64,000 nt of DNA from Triplophysa rosa (taxonomy: Eukaryota; Chordata; Actinopteri; Cypriniformes; Nemacheilidae): positions 11,527,048 through 11,591,047 of the forward strand of contig NC_079910.1 of assembly GCF_024868665.1 (NCBI RefSeq), written 5' to 3'. Shown here one piece after another: positions 1 to 12,373 of the stretch; position 1 is the first letter of the stretch; every line of letters starts with the position of its first letter. Position numbers and translations under genes: made by a program. The notes under the pieces were generated by a model that was not told where the DNA came from, searched no databases, and saw only the letters and a program-made list of their open reading frames with translations.

Positions 1-61
1 CCTTACTATATTTGGTCTTTCATGTAGTTTAGTTGTACCTTTTTGTGGTTTTATGTTTTAA

Positions 62-1254
62 AGAGTAAATATTTTCAAGTCGAGTCAAATTTTGTGATTG
101 TTAAGGTCCTACTTTGGTTTATGGAGTGTCCAACAAGTTTACTTGCAAGGTGTAAAAACACTTTCATTTTCTAATAATAGGCAGTTATTATTACCTTACT
201 TCTTGACTGACTCTCAATGATTCGTTCGGCGATTCATCTGTCTAATCCCCTCCTTTCTGTCAGCCTACTCCGATCTGATTGGTCAGATGGTCTAGTCTGC
301 TGTGATTGGTCTACCGCGTACAGCGTCGCAAATGGAACATAGGCGGGCATTACACCGAGTGACGCAAATCTGACCCGGAACTGAAATTAGAACGACAGAT
401 GACTCGTTCTCATGATACAGGGTCGACTCCTTTTTTAAAGGGGTGTGTCATGCATTCTGACTTCTTTGCAATGTTAAACATGCTGTCTTCTCATGCTTAA
501 CATGGTCAACTTGTCAAAAAACGAGTTTGGCGTATTACGTAGTATTTCTGTGCTGGATACACACCCCCAGCGATCGTACAGGTTTCGGAAAGTTTTTTTC
601 GAACATATAAAACTGTTTCGTAACTATTTTTCTTAGTCCCTTATTGGACAATTCTCCTGGAAAAGCACGCGGCACGCCCATGCGGCAGCAAGGAGAGTAG
701 GAGAAGGAGCATGCGCAGATGTCACTTTCACTTTGAGAGAGTGAGAGCATACGTTCGCGAAGTTCAGGTGTTTGTTTGTTCACTGCATTTGGGTGATGAA
801 TGTTATATAAACGGTGGATATAACGCTGGATTTGGAGATCTTTTGAAACTGATATATGGAGCCGTCCCAGCGCTAAATGATGCCGGACATGAACCGCATG
901 TGGTGAGCGAAACTGATGTCTGTGTTTTGTTGGCAATGGGTTCGCACGTGCTTTAGTTCAGCCTTCTCCTCCCCCCCGCATGTGCTGTATGCTTTCGGAA
1001 ATAATCGTACAGCTGTATCTATCTTTTATAAATGTGATCAAACTAAATACTCTTCGAAGATACGAAGTATGCAATACTGCTCTATAGGTACTGAAGATTA
1101 ATATAAGATTGGCAGAAACCGTGTGTGTTAAGGCCGCTTTAACTTTGTTATTCATTCACTTACGGCTGTATAACTTGGCAGACTGCTTACATTCACACAC
1201 AGCAACATTACACTGCATGAAATGTAATTTTAAGGACATTGTAATAGTTACTCT
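62..1254. mobile_element. TTAA-flanked inverted-repeat DNA transposon, copy 1
   Basis: The ends are inverted: AGAGTAAATATT at the left and AATAGTTACTCT at the right, each bordered by TTAA (58-61 and 1255-1258). TTAA target sites are typical of piggyBac and Kolobok elements; the superfamily assignment is inference. A second copy lies at 51761-52686. Relative to it, this copy has about 700 extra bases (roughly 440-1165), either a nested insertion here or a deletion there. It lies in the intron before the last two b4galt3 exons. The reading frames inside match nothing I recognise. Confidence 0.65.
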
Positions 1255-1477
1255 TTAAAAACGTTCACAAACGCATGCAAATCCTCAACACTATTTTTAA
1301 TCTTGTTAGTGCACATCCATTTGGTCCACCATGCAGATGCTGTAAATGCTTTTCTGCTTTGCGTCATGCTGCACACTTTTTTCTGTGTTCTGTGTTGTCT
1401 TTTTATACTTCATACCATACTTCTGGATGTTTTTCTTTATATTACTATTTCTACTTGGCCTGTGGTTTTTCTTTCAG

Positions 1478-1969
1478 AGTGCGTCTTTCTGGCATGAAGA
1501 TAATGCGCCCCCCTTCGTCTATTGGTCATTATAATATGATCAGACATAAAGGAGATCAGGGGAATGAGCAGAACCCTAGAAGGTAATGTCACATGACCTC
1601 TTCTGTTGCCATATCACAAATTCTTGATTCTTGTCTGTATCTGTTTTTTTATAGTCAACTGCTTTTCATTCTTCTAGGTTTGACTTGCTTAAGCGCACAA
1701 GGCTGAGCTGGCGATTGGACGGACTGAATTCGCTGACTTACAAGCTCCTGTCCAAAGAGTTTGAGCCATTATACACTAATTTGTCGGTGGATATTGGGGA
1801 TGATCCACACTATCCCCCTTTAAAGACTTCAGTCCCAAACTCAAAGCATCACCAACCTGCCCCAACCAATAAGATAAAGACTTTAAAACGGGGTGTGGTC
1901 AACACTGATGCTACAAAAGTAGAAAATACCCACTTAAAGGCCAACAATGAAAGTACGAATGGTGTTTAG
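1478..1969 (+). CDS. b4galt3: Beta-1,4-galactosyltransferase 3-like, last two coding exons (5' partial)
   Basis: Two exons, 1478-1582 and 1678-1969, stop TAG at 1967-1969, joined by a 95-nt intron with GT/AG ends. The encoded tail reads [18 protein letters not shown], then [20 protein letters not shown] and [22 protein letters not shown]. This is the conserved C-terminal part of the B4GALT catalytic domain, with the GHY.MIRHKGD.GNE.NP.RFDLL block best matching B4GALT3 as I recall it; B4GALT4 and B4GALT2 fit less well. The family transfers galactose from UDP-Gal to terminal GlcNAc in the Golgi lumen. After the domain there is a low-complexity tail of about 45 residues. The acceptor at 1476-1477 shows that more exons lie upstream, off the window. 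A polyadenylation signal AATAAA is at 2566-2571. Confidence 0.85.
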
Positions 1970-4494
1970 AAAGCTGCTACGAAAGATGTAGGATGACGTT
2001 GATGATCTACAGGAAAGGCAACACAGGGTGATTCAATAATGGAGCTTGCTCTTTATTATCACATACATTTTATATAGTAAACCACTATAGGCAGATAAGT
2101 TCACGTCTGGAATAGTGTCGAGCAAACTGTTCAGCCTCTTCTGAATGTCTGACAAAATACTGATATTGGTGACATTTGCACAAGGCTGCAATCATTCGCT
2201 GAATATCTCTCTGCTGGAGAAGTCGTATCTGAGAGGAGGCGGAGCTGCAAATGGCCTCAACAGCGACCTAGCAGCATACAGTCCTGTGTATTTTTTGAGC
2301 CAATCTGCTGCCAGCTGCTGTTCTTCACCCCACTGTGTGGGTCTGTTTTTCTGTGCCTTTTCTTGCCCTTGAACCAGTCTCTTATCAACATGTCATAACT
2401 CAGTTAAAACATCACATCACTGGTATGAATACATAAATAACGCTAGAGTGTTATGCTTAGTCCACATATTCATGTTTTTTTTTCTCTTTTTAATCAGGAT
2501 ATGTTGCTTTGTGATTTGGCGCTTGAGCAGACTTGTATCACTGTGGTCTAATTTTGGTCGTACTGAATAAACCTTTATTTTCTATTTTAGTTAGGAAGGT
2601 TTGATCTTGAGTAGTAAGCACTGGTTTGTTTTCTTTTTGAGCTGCTTAGGTACTTATTTTATTATAGAGGACAATATTCTTTAGGTATTGTGTGGTGCCT
2701 TTGTTGGTATAAGTTTTGGTTGTAGACAATCACTTGGATAAGCATTTAATATGGAGTATATATTTATAAATCTTATAGCTTACTGTTCTTTTATTTTAGG
2801 CATTACATATGTAATACATATGGATATATTTCTGTTAAATCGAATAGATTTGTTTAGGTTTAGTGTGACTTTAGTATAAGGTGTTAGTTGACATATTAAG
2901 GAGTCAATTGGTGCAGGCGAGTTTCATGTTCCCATTTGTTAGTCAAAAAGTTGTTGGATTGTATTGGATTTGATTGGATAAAATGAACTCCACTCTTGTA
3001 TACAATCATTAACATAAGCTTGTTGGAAAAACAAAGATATAAGACATTTTTCCTGTAAAATATTTTTTAGGTAAATATTATGCTCCACATTATATTGTAT
3101 TTAATAGACCCCCTGATTAATTTTTAATGTCGTTGACATTTGACACGCAATCACATATTTAAAAGTTGCGGTAACTAAGTCTAAACTGGCTTTACTAGAA
3201 TTTCTATAGAAATAAAATCCAGTCACAATATTTTAAAATTCACACAACCAGGCTGCAATCTAGATTTTAATGCATTGCTTTAAATGTTCATACTGGTTAT
3301 ATTAAAATACAGTGATTTTTTTGGTCCTCATGCCTTTTACTACATACTTTTAACTAAGTGATGGATATATTATTTGTCGCTATAGTTGTTTAAATAATTC
3401 AAGATGATAATATGAAATGTTGCATGTGGCAAGGAAAACTATACTAATATTTCACCCATGTATAGAGTATATATAGTATATATTTAATACATAGTTTTTT
3501 ATCAGAAATTTGGTAGAAGTGTTAAACTACGTTAATACATAAAAGTCTCTATATGAAATCTACTCTGTGATGATCTACTCTGATTTATGTTAAGGATTGT
3601 GTTTATTTTTTTGACATTTTATGTTAGAAAATTATGTGATTGTGTATTTGGACTGGTGACTGTTGATTTTATAAAGATTTCATAATGTTGCTAAAGGTTA
3701 CTCATAACAGATCTCCAGTTTAAACCTCTGCTAGTATCACAGTTGTGTAATAGTTTTAAATCTGACTTCTGTCAGGTACCGTGCAATTACCCCTGATTGT
3801 GAATAAACACAGTACACAGCATTGTAACATTGTGACCATGCAACTGTTTTATATTTATCAACAGAGTAGAACACAGTTATACTAAGTACAAGCTTTGATT
3901 ATGTAATTGACTTACAGGACCCACTCTTACTGTAAGTTCATCTTCAATTCCTCAAGCTTACAGTTCTGCTTGTCTTAAAATCCCTCATTTGATTTCGAGC
4001 ACCAAAAAGACAAACCGATAACTAGTGAATCTTGCTGATGCTGTGTTCTAGTGGGACTACAGATATGTCAGTGCATTAAATTATTTCAGCAAATAAAGGA
4101 TATGAAAAATATCTCATGTTGTTCTCATCGCTTCAGAATATTATTAAAATGCAGATATTAAAGCATTATGAAAGTGAAATGGGTATATTTTCTTAGGATA
4201 CTTATCACTGCATCATGGCAGCATTTCATCTGAGTAGATTCCATTACAAAACCAATTTAGTAAGACTAATCTTCATTGAAACAATTTAGTTAATGTGTTC
4301 AGATCCACACGGACATTGTAATGCAAATGGAAGAGCTAAGCACAGCTGTAAATCAACAGAAACACAAATATCCATGAAGTAACCCTGTTTTTGAAGAAGA
4401 AAAATAGATACAAAACATTATGAAGAAGGGGATATGTGATTATTCAGGTGATGTGTCTGCTGCGATGCTGGTCTGCTGTACTGGGTTTGTGGTC
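1970..4494. other. b4galt3 3' UTR and convergent intergenic region
   Basis: AT-rich sequence between the convergent ends of b4galt3 (+) and cfap126 (-). AATAAA hexamers on the + strand at 2566, 3802 and 4092 could end b4galt3 transcripts; the first is the likeliest. I see no coding exon here. Confidence 0.5.
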
Positions 4495-6053
4495 TTAAGT
4501 TTGTCGTAAGCTTTGCTGAATGATCGGTCTGGACCGTGTCGGGTGGCTGTGTTGACTTGCCGGTCTAGATTGGGCCTGGTTTTCCTGAACGTTTACCTGT
4601 TCGGGCTGGACTTGTTGACCAGACTGGCTTGTTGGTCTAGACTTGGCTTGGTTTTGCTGTGAATTGGGTCTGGGTTGCTCTGTGTGAATCTCTGGCCCAT
4701 CTTGGCTCTCAGGTATTTGCGACTCTTTAGCAGGCTGGCTCACATTTTGGTTATCCTATAAAAATAATTATTAGTCAGGATCATTTATATGTAACATATG
4801 GACATAAGACAACAGCAGGACCAAATGACAACATGGGAGAAATGAATGATATTAAATCCTTACCATGTTTTGAGAGGCCTTTGGAGCCTGACTTGTTGCA
4901 GATTTCGTCTTTCGCAAGGTCCTGAGGCGATCTAGGCCCTCTTGTGAGCGGGCAGTGGGGTTAACATAAACAGGGGAGAAATGGTGTGGTAAATCCCATG
5001 TGCCCTGGACTGATGGCCATGCACTTCCCATCTGACAATGAAATAATGTTCAATTACATTTACAATAAGATCTAAGAGCAAAACTCTTACTGAATAGAAT
5101 AGAATAGAATGAGCTTTATTGGCCAAGTATGTTTCCACATACGAGGAATTTGTTATAGTGACAGAAGCTCCACAGTGCAACAGAAAGACAGCAACAGGAC
5201 AGAACACAGATGATAAAAAAATATATATATATACAATAATATAGAAATAGGCAATGTACAAAACAGCAAAAACACAATATACAATATAGATATATGTCAA
5301 ATATGTCATTTGGACACACCAGTAAAAAGGCCAGTAAAAAGATAAGCAAATTTAAATCCTTTATATGCAACTCGTGCAAATAATAATGCAAACCTTTGTT
5401 TTTACACCAGGCAGAAGGTGGCCGCGGTCTGTCACTATAAATGTGGTGTAGCCATCCGCTGCAGACGGTCTCTGGAGTAAAAAGGCAGTAAATAGGCCAA
5501 TTACATGTATACAGTACAGTAGGCATGTAGCAATTTGTCCAAAACATGCATCATTAAATAAAATAAGTTTGTGAAGCCTCAAGCCAAGAATATTTTAGAT
5601 TTTCTAACATCTAACTTTTTTCAAAATTCATGTTTTTTTGTTGTGCATTTCAATTAATATCAATCAAACTGCAGTTAGTTTGTTTTGATTTAAGCCATAA
5701 TAACAAAAAATACAGCTAATTAACACAATAAAACACAATAAAAACATGATAACATAATAAAAAACATGTTTTTGAAAAATGTTTAAAACGGAGTTATCTC
5801 ATTTTGGAACCAAACTCTTCATTTGTAGATGATGAGGTTGACATTGAGATAATAGCAATATGAGCAAATACGATACTGTTACCTCTTTGAAATGTTTTGG
5901 AATTGTCCAGTTCTGGAGCTTTTGCGACTTAAAGGCGCTTTCATACTGCACACATAATTATTAAAATATGATTCAATAATAAAATACATATGTTACCACA
6001 GAATAAATACAATTTACTGTAGGTACCTGGTTGGCTGAGTAACCAGTCGACAT
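4495..6053 (-). CDS. cfap126: Flattop homolog (cilia- and flagella-associated protein 126), complete
   Basis: Five coding exons on the minus strand: 6027-6053, 5883-5945, 5394-5471, 4864-5031 and 4495-4755, all with GT/AG junctions in phase 0. They give a 198-residue protein (human Flattop is about 177). The N-terminus MSTGYSANQYESAF..LQNW and the block GYTTFIVTDRGHLLPGV, followed by a W..GTW segment, match the conserved Flattop N-terminus; the last exon is a Q/S/P-rich tail with repeated KSRPTSQ / QSRPASQ motifs, as expected of the poorly conserved C-terminus. Flattop is known to act at basal bodies and axonemal microtubules in multiciliated and planar-polarised cells. The start at 6053 fits family length and is preceded by no in-frame alternative that I could find. 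The gene is head to head with ccnq. Confidence 0.9.
5095..5350 (-). repeat. Interspersed repeat fragment in cfap126 intron 3
   Basis: The stretch beginning with tandem AGAAT and GAGCTTTATTGGCCAAGTAT looks like the reverse-strand 3' tail of a fish non-LTR retroelement, followed by an A-rich run. Related-looking tails occur near 43460 and 20566. Family not determined. Confidence 0.4.
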
Positions 6054-6563
6054 GTTGCAGCTCGAGTTTGTTGGCTGTGGTCTCCTAGCAACCCCTCAAA
6101 GTCAGGGAAAATCACACGTTCACATAAGAATTTACTTATGTTGTTTGAGCCTTGTCATAACCAAATTTTTAAAACCTGTTATATTATCTATAATATAAAA
6201 AAACTAAATATTTTGTTTAATAAATAATATTGTATTCATTGTGTAATGAAGGTGTCTTCCAGTGCGTAGAGGGCGCTGTGGACGAATCGAGCGCTGCGTT
6301 GCACAGCAATGAAGAAGACCCGGAACGTAGAACATTTACAACGTTGTATTTTAGGACAGACGACTTCACTCAACAATTACATTATTAACATAAATACAAC
6401 TAGTATACATTGATTGACACCTTTGTAAATAAACAGTTTTCTCCAGTATTCTGTTGAACTAGCATCTGTCTGTAGTTTAACTTTTAAATAGACGACGTAG
6501 CGTTTGCAAGTGCAAGCGTTTGGTCAGCTTTTTAACGCTATATTCACCGCTTTTGTGAATGAC
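6054..6563. promoter_or_regulatory. Shared cfap126/ccnq promoter interval
   Basis: The two start codons face away from each other and are 510 bp apart, so both promoters and 5' UTRs must lie here unless upstream non-coding exons exist. No TATA box stands out. A GC-richer core at about 6250-6320 (GTAGAGGGCGCTGTGG) is the best candidate for the transcription start area. This is inferred from gene arrangement. Confidence 0.5.
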
Positions 6564-9500
6564 ATGCAGGCGTCAACATCTGGAGCTGACAATGAGGCGA
6601 GAGAGAGCATTACTGAAGATGAATCAAAAAAACATTTCAGAGTCTGCCGGTTTATTGTCGAAACAGGTAAAGTCACTCAACAAATTGTCAGATTTGCAAG
6701 GATGCTGTAGTGTTTGCTCTTTCGTATCTTATCAAATGACATATTTCCATGACATAAATTTTCATACGGAAGGCATCTAATGTGTTTTCATATGTACAGG
6801 TGTAAAATTAGGCATGAGATCTGTGCCAATGGCTACAGCATGTGTGCTGTATCACAAGTTCTTCCAGTCTGCAAGTTTGCAGGTCTATGAGCCTTACCTA
6901 GTGGCCATGTCTGCAATTTATCTCGCTGGCAAAGTAGAAGAACAACATCTCAGAACAAGAGATATCATAAATGTCTGTCACAGGTATAAGATATCAAGTG
7001 TCAGTTTATTGCAATTAACTTTTCTGAGATGACACGTAGTAGCTCCCCCTTTCTTTTTTCTTGTGTTTCAGGTATTTTCATCCAGAAAGTGATCCATTGG
7101 AACTGGATGGAAAGTTTTGGGAGTTGAGAGACAGTATAGTTCAATGCGAGCTCCTCATTCTCCGACAGCTTAACTTTCAAGTGTGCTTTGAGCATCCACA
7201 CAAGGTAATGACTGAATTGCATATCTTCTTTGTCGTCTTTACTGCTTTTTTGTATTTTGTTTGATAAGCAATGTTTTGGGTGTAGGGCAGACTTGCGTGA
7301 AGTAAAGTTTGTGATCCACGCAGAACTTATTGTAGTTATTCCTGCTTATATATTATTCCTAAGATAATCATGTGTTAATTATTTCTAATATTAGGAGTTT
7401 ACCTATATGTTCAATTGTTTCCAACCAAGATGTTCACAAAAATTTTGATGTGCCTAGTCAGATTTTCTTTGATTTAAAGAAACCATAAACGCAAAATTGT
7501 ATCTTCAAATCTTATCAAGCAACTTGATGGGTCATTTTACAAACATTTGTCTGGCAACTTCAGTATGCTTCTAAACTATACATGTTTGTATTTTGCCTCT
7601 TCTAATAAACATAATGTTGTTTGTCCCTTCAGTACCTGCTGCACTACCTTCTCTCTGTAAGGAGTCTGTTGAATCGCCACGCATGGTCTCGAACTCCAAT
7701 TGCTGAAACAGCCTTGGCTGTGTTAAAAGACAGTTACCATGGTTCTATGTGTGTCCGACATAAGCCTCAACACCTCGCTGTCACCTGCCTCTATCTCTCT
7801 CTTCAGACGTATGGCATGCAGCTTCCCAGGGGTGAACTAGAGTGGTGGCAGGTATGTTAAAAGGTTTCATAAAATCTCCAGGCAGCATTTCATGCGAGTC
7901 ACTGAGAATAAATGTTCACTAGTTTGGTTCTAGGGACAGATCAGGCATCGACAGAGCAACAATTGCAGTAACCTTTAGATTGCAGCAAGTTGTTCCCATG
8001 GCAATAGGGGCACTTAATGGTTTCTGCTTGGTCTGAGAGAAATAGCATTGTTCTCCAAGTTGTGTTCCCTAATATTTGAAAAGAATTGAGAAGCATTTCA
8101 AAACTCAGGGAACTTGCCCAGCTACATGCTTTGCTTTGGAATCCTAGGATTTTGTGTCTTTTTAAGAATTTCTAAGATTTTTTTAGTTTGTATTTAGTAT
8201 TAAGTAAAATAATATTTTTTGTAGAATGAAGGCGCATTAAAGCCGCTCTAAACTACGTCATTCATTGCCATTTCAGCAGGAAGCAAGAGAGTGAGTATGA
8301 AGCCAAAAACAGCAACATTTGTTTTAGGAAAATAATAACAACGCAGATTTTTTAAAATAATTCAAACATGCATTTTTCGTTTCATTTCTTCATAAAATGT
8401 TTTATTGAGGAAAAATGTTTGGAGTATTTTTGTTTCTGCTGCGGCTGTTTACTCAGGCAGGCTGTGGCACATTTTGAATGCATGATTCCTGTAGCTCAGT
8501 GAGTATGGCGCTAACAATGTCAGAGTCATGGGTTTGATCCCAGGGATTGCACATACTCAGAATCAAAATGTATAGTATGATGCAATCTAAATCGCTTTGG
8601 GTAAGAGCATCTGCCAAATGCATAAATGTAAATGAAAGCATGATGTACATTTTGAGACTGTTTTCAGCCATTAAAATAGTTTTGATTATTTTTTAATGGC
8701 AAATTAAATTTATTCCATTTCGTTTCTTTTTAAAGTTAATTTAGAAAAAAGTTTGGAGTATGATTGTTTGTGACTCAGCAGATTTCTTTTATTTGGACAT
8801 AAAAACCTTCCGATACGTGGGACACGATCACATGCAGACCTGTGTTACCGCGTCTCAAACTGCTTCAAATATTAGGTTTGTCGGACATTATGCAGTGCTG
8901 CAGAGTACCGCAGGAGTTATTTGAATAGCCTCTCGTGTTACTTAAGCGGATGGGTCTGCGCAACACGCACATGAAGTCGACCACATAATAAATCACAAAC
9001 TTAACATTACTCTATTGTGATGAGAGAGTGTGTGCTTCTCTTACCTCAAAACAGGCGCATCATAATAATGTAAGTGTGCTTCGGTCCAGATCGTAAAGTG
9101 AGGACAGTAGGAGTGGGGACTGTAGCGCTTGTGCACAGATGCCCGGCCCTAGGAGCGTAAATTATTTGGGTCTCATCGGGCTAGGATTGAAATGAAGGAT
9201 TTTGTCGTTATATTTCCAAACTCATCTCATTGAGGACAATATTTCATACACGACAATGTTCTGGTTACATTTGCAGTAACACCGGAACTGTTCATTTACC
9301 TGGTCGACAGTGACTTTCAGGCTCTTTAAAACAACTTTTGGTGTCTTTCAATATGCGGTGAGGTGCCCGCTAATAACAAATTTCTATGGAGTGTTTGTTA
9401 GCTAGGAAATTCATTTAAAATGTTGCATTTATAGCCTAATATTGCTTTTATCCAAAGTATGCATTGTTAATATTAGTGTCAGTATTTTTCTGGGAGTTTA

Positions 9501-12358
9501 TATCGTTTAATTTAAAGTTTAAATTTTAAGACATTATTTTATTTGCATATTGTTAGAACTGTGCTTTTGTGGTTATGTTCAGCATTATTTTGCATAATTT
9601 TAATTCCTGTGTAAATGCATTTATGACGCTTTAGAGCCGCATTAACGGTCAGTGTAAATACACATTTTCGTGGTTTTATGCCACTTCAGATTCGGTTTCT
9701 GTGCCGCCTTATAGAGGCCATTATAGTCAGACTTAAGACTTTAACATAAGGACCACAATGCAGCTTATTCAGGAAAAGAACTGCCTGCTTAAAGGGGTCA
9801 TATGACACGGCTAAAACTAATATTATGGTTAGGGCTGTCACGATTATTAAATAATCGTCTCATCGCGATTGTTTGGCCTCATCGCGATGGTTTCAGATCA
9901 TCGCAATTATTGCACATCTCTATAGAAGACACTAGGGGGGGGCTGTAGTGCCTGCATTTTACATATTTTAGTGTATTTATTGTAACTAAAGCATTGTAAT
10001 ACTTGTAAAATGTACCAACACAAGACAATAAAAACTAAAGCATATACCATAAAAATAACCTGCAGTACAATTTAATATTATTTAAGATAATCTCAGTGTG
10101 AAAACCAGTCTACCAAAATTTCATTAACATAGAAGTAAAATCTTATTGTAGTCTTGTAAGTGAGAAAAAAACAAGACTAGAAGCTTTTCTATGACTGATA
10201 GCATTTTAATGGTGGCTTCAATTCACTCCTGATCAATTTACTTAATTTACAAGTATTTGGCGCTTGTATTATTGACAGGCAAAAGCCTAAACCTTAAATA
10301 TATGATAAACCAATATTTTCCGATGTATTTCCAAGAAAAAAAACATATTTTTTATAATCAGACCAATATGGTCGTTTCAAAGCTGAATCAAAAATGTATG
10401 AGAATTAAATGTCAAAGCTCTAAAACAGACAATTAATCGCCATAATCGCCAAAGCCCTAAAACAGACAATTAATCGTCATATTCGCAATGATTTACTAGA
10501 CAATTAATCATCAGCCAAATTTCATAATCGTGACAGCCCTAATTATGGTTTGTTTTAGATGTAATGCAATGTGTATACACGATTTAAGGTTCAAAAACGC
10601 TGTATTTTCGGTTTATACGGTGCATGTTTGTATCTCCTCTTTGCCCCGCCTCTCTGAAACGCACAGATTTTTTACAAAGCTCATGGCTCTGAAAAGCGAG
10701 GTGTGCTATGATTGGCCAGTTAACCAGTGTGTAGTGATTGGTCGAATACTGCAAGCGTGTGAGGGAAATGTGACGCCTCTTACCATATTTGGAACATCAG
10801 GTTCCAAAGCAATTGTACTGACAGGAACGCCCACCTTACTTGCGTATACATTTGGGTGGTCTTAGTCAAATCATACCACGAACTGACGTAGATTTGTGGG
10901 GGTGTGGTTACACGAGGCGTTTCAGGCAGGTCCTGGGTGAGCATTCGCTTTTAGATAGAATGCATCTTTTGTTCCGACACTTTCGTTTTTGCAATTTTAC
11001 GTGTCTAATACATGCATGGGCAACTTATAACACACCAAAGACACAGAAAAACACGCGCCATATGACCCCTTTAAACACTAAGAGACTGACATGTAAACAT
11101 GTAAAATTACATGTTTGGGGGTTGATTTATTTCGAAGCACTACGGTGGCTGAGACAAAACTAAGATGGTGTCATGTCTTCGCTTCTTTGCTGAAGGAGAT
11201 AACGTATTTACGAAACGTGCTTTGTAGAGCAGTCTGTCCGTTTAGGGCTACTGTAGAAACAGCATGGAAAATTCCATGCAAGAGGAACCGTGGTGTATGT
11301 TATAGAAATAGCTCATTCTGAGGTAATAAAAACATAACGATTCATTATGTAAGGTCTTCATACACCTCTAAAACATTAGTATGTATTAAATTGCATTTTT
11401 GTCAATAGATCCTTCATAAAATGTACACATTCGACCTTTATAATACCACAATAATAAATTGCTAACCAGCATGGGGGGGAAATGGCATGACTCATAGGAT
11501 TCATAGACTGTCCGAATTCATGTATAACAAGTTATGAAGACATTGTGGTGACATGTATGTCACATCGGGCTGTAAACCTTAAAACAGCAGGCATTTTATT
11601 TTAAAAAATGTTTATGAAACCTGTTATATGTTGACCTTATGGTGTGTTTTATATCCCCCATCTTTTTCCTTTAAAGAAAAAAGGTTTATGTGCTCTTATT
11701 TCTTAAACAAATCTCTACTTATTTTTCAAATATTAGTTTTACTAACATGGCAAACTTTGGCAAATTCTTTCATAAGATCTTCCTCAAAAGCACTTGTTGT
11801 CTTCTGTCTGGTACCCTGTAAACATTATGCGAATAATGAGAAGCCTGTGTGCCCTTATTCCTAGAATTTGCATCAAGCCAGCCAATCACATTCGAACTGG
11901 TTATTTCAGACACTTTTTCATGTTCGGTATGCAACGTTCAGTCAGAGATTGAACTGTGAGCAGTCTGTGGGTGGGTAGCCTGAGACTGAGACTAACAGGC
12001 TTTTAGTACTATTATGAAATTCATTAAACACACTGTGCCCCACCATCTGCTTTAGACTGACATCACCTTTCTCACCCTTCTTAGGTTTTCTGTTAAAAAT
12101 GATATAACACGGGCTTTAGAATAGAAATTTGATATTAGACTCTTTTGCATTACACCAAAAAGTGTAATATGACTAAATCGTTTAGTCTACGCCAATTAAA
12201 TGAACTGCAAGAGTTCGTTCAAAGGTGTGGGATCTTCATCAAGGCTGTATTCTTTCATTTTTCTGCAGGTTTTTTGTTCAGACATCACCAAGGATGAGAT
12301 TGAGACCATCATGAATGAATTGCTGCAGCTCTACGACATGGAGGCCAAGTGTACCTAA
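6564..12358 (+). CDS. ccnq: Cyclin Q (cyclin-M / FAM58A), complete
   Basis: Five exons: 6564-6666, 6800-6983, 7072-7204, 7633-7851 and 12269-12358 (stop TAA 12356-12358), giving 242 residues against about 248 in human. The cyclin fold is clear: [12 protein letters not shown] and [12 protein letters not shown] (helices 1-2), [20 protein letters not shown] with the family-typical KVEE, then [19 protein letters not shown]. It ends in the second cyclin repeat and a short [17 protein letters not shown] tail. Cyclin Q activates CDK10, which phosphorylates ETS2; loss in human causes STAR syndrome. The ATG at 6564 is chosen because the frame upstream has only a TTG at 6504. An AATAAA lies at 12368, ten bases after the stop. 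Intron 4 is 4.4 kb and filled with transposons. In human the gene neighbours ATP2B3, as here. Confidence 0.95.
8232..9648. mobile_element. Probable TIR transposon in ccnq intron 4 with nested SINE
   Basis: The left end around 8235 (CATTAAAGCCGCTCTAAAC) and the right end around 9645 are imperfect inverted copies, both including a TTAA-like and GCCGCTCTAAA core. No reading frame inside resembles a transposase. A tRNA-derived SINE sits inside at 8483-8634. The inverted match is imperfect, so the boundaries are approximate. Confidence 0.4.
8483..8634 (+). mobile_element. tRNA-derived SINE
   Basis: An RNA polymerase III A box (TAGCTCAGTGAGT, about 8492) and B box (GGGTTTGATCCC, about 8530) have tRNA-like spacing. 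They are followed by a tail GTAAGAGCATCTGCCAAATG, typical of LINE-mobilised fish SINEs. It is a SINE, not a tRNA gene, because the 3' half does not fold as a tRNA. Confidence 0.7.
9793..11070. mobile_element. TTAA-flanked TIR element carrying a nested hAT
   Basis: The ends are AGGGGTCATATGACACGG and the reverse complement CGCGCCATATGACCCCT, each bordered by TTAA (9789-9792 and 11071-11074). Without the hAT insert the element is about 560 bp, non-coding, and of a kind common in cyprinids. TTAA target duplication suggests a piggyBac or Kolobok relative. Confidence 0.75.
9830..10541. mobile_element. Non-autonomous hAT transposon (712 bp)
   Basis: Perfect 18-bp terminal inverted repeats begin TAGGGCTGTCACGATTAT. 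They are flanked by an exact 8-bp target duplication ATTATGGT (9822-9829 and 10542-10549). Eight-base duplications are the hallmark of hAT elements. There is no transposase reading frame; a short internal direct repeat with CAGACAATTAATCG lies near the right end. The element sits close to the left end of the TTAA element. Confidence 0.85.
11128..11437 (+). mobile_element. AGGTCC-family MITE, 5'-truncated copy
   Basis: Shares the core CGAAGCACTACGGTGGCTGA and the end CATTCGACCTTTA with the copies at 25098, 35511 and, inverted, 49866. The left terminus is missing. Confidence 0.6.
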
Positions 12359-12373
12359 GAGAAAGGAAATAAA

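Noticed and set aside
6504..6563. Upstream extension of ccnq with MQVQAFGQLFNA
   Set aside because: It would need a TTG start; the first ATG in frame is 6564, which gives the family-typical length.
7001..7222. Minus-strand frame opposite ccnq exon 3
   Set aside because: A shadow of the coding exon on the other strand.
8483..8560. tRNA gene
   Set aside because: A and B boxes are present, but the remainder does not close a cloverleaf and continues into a SINE tail.
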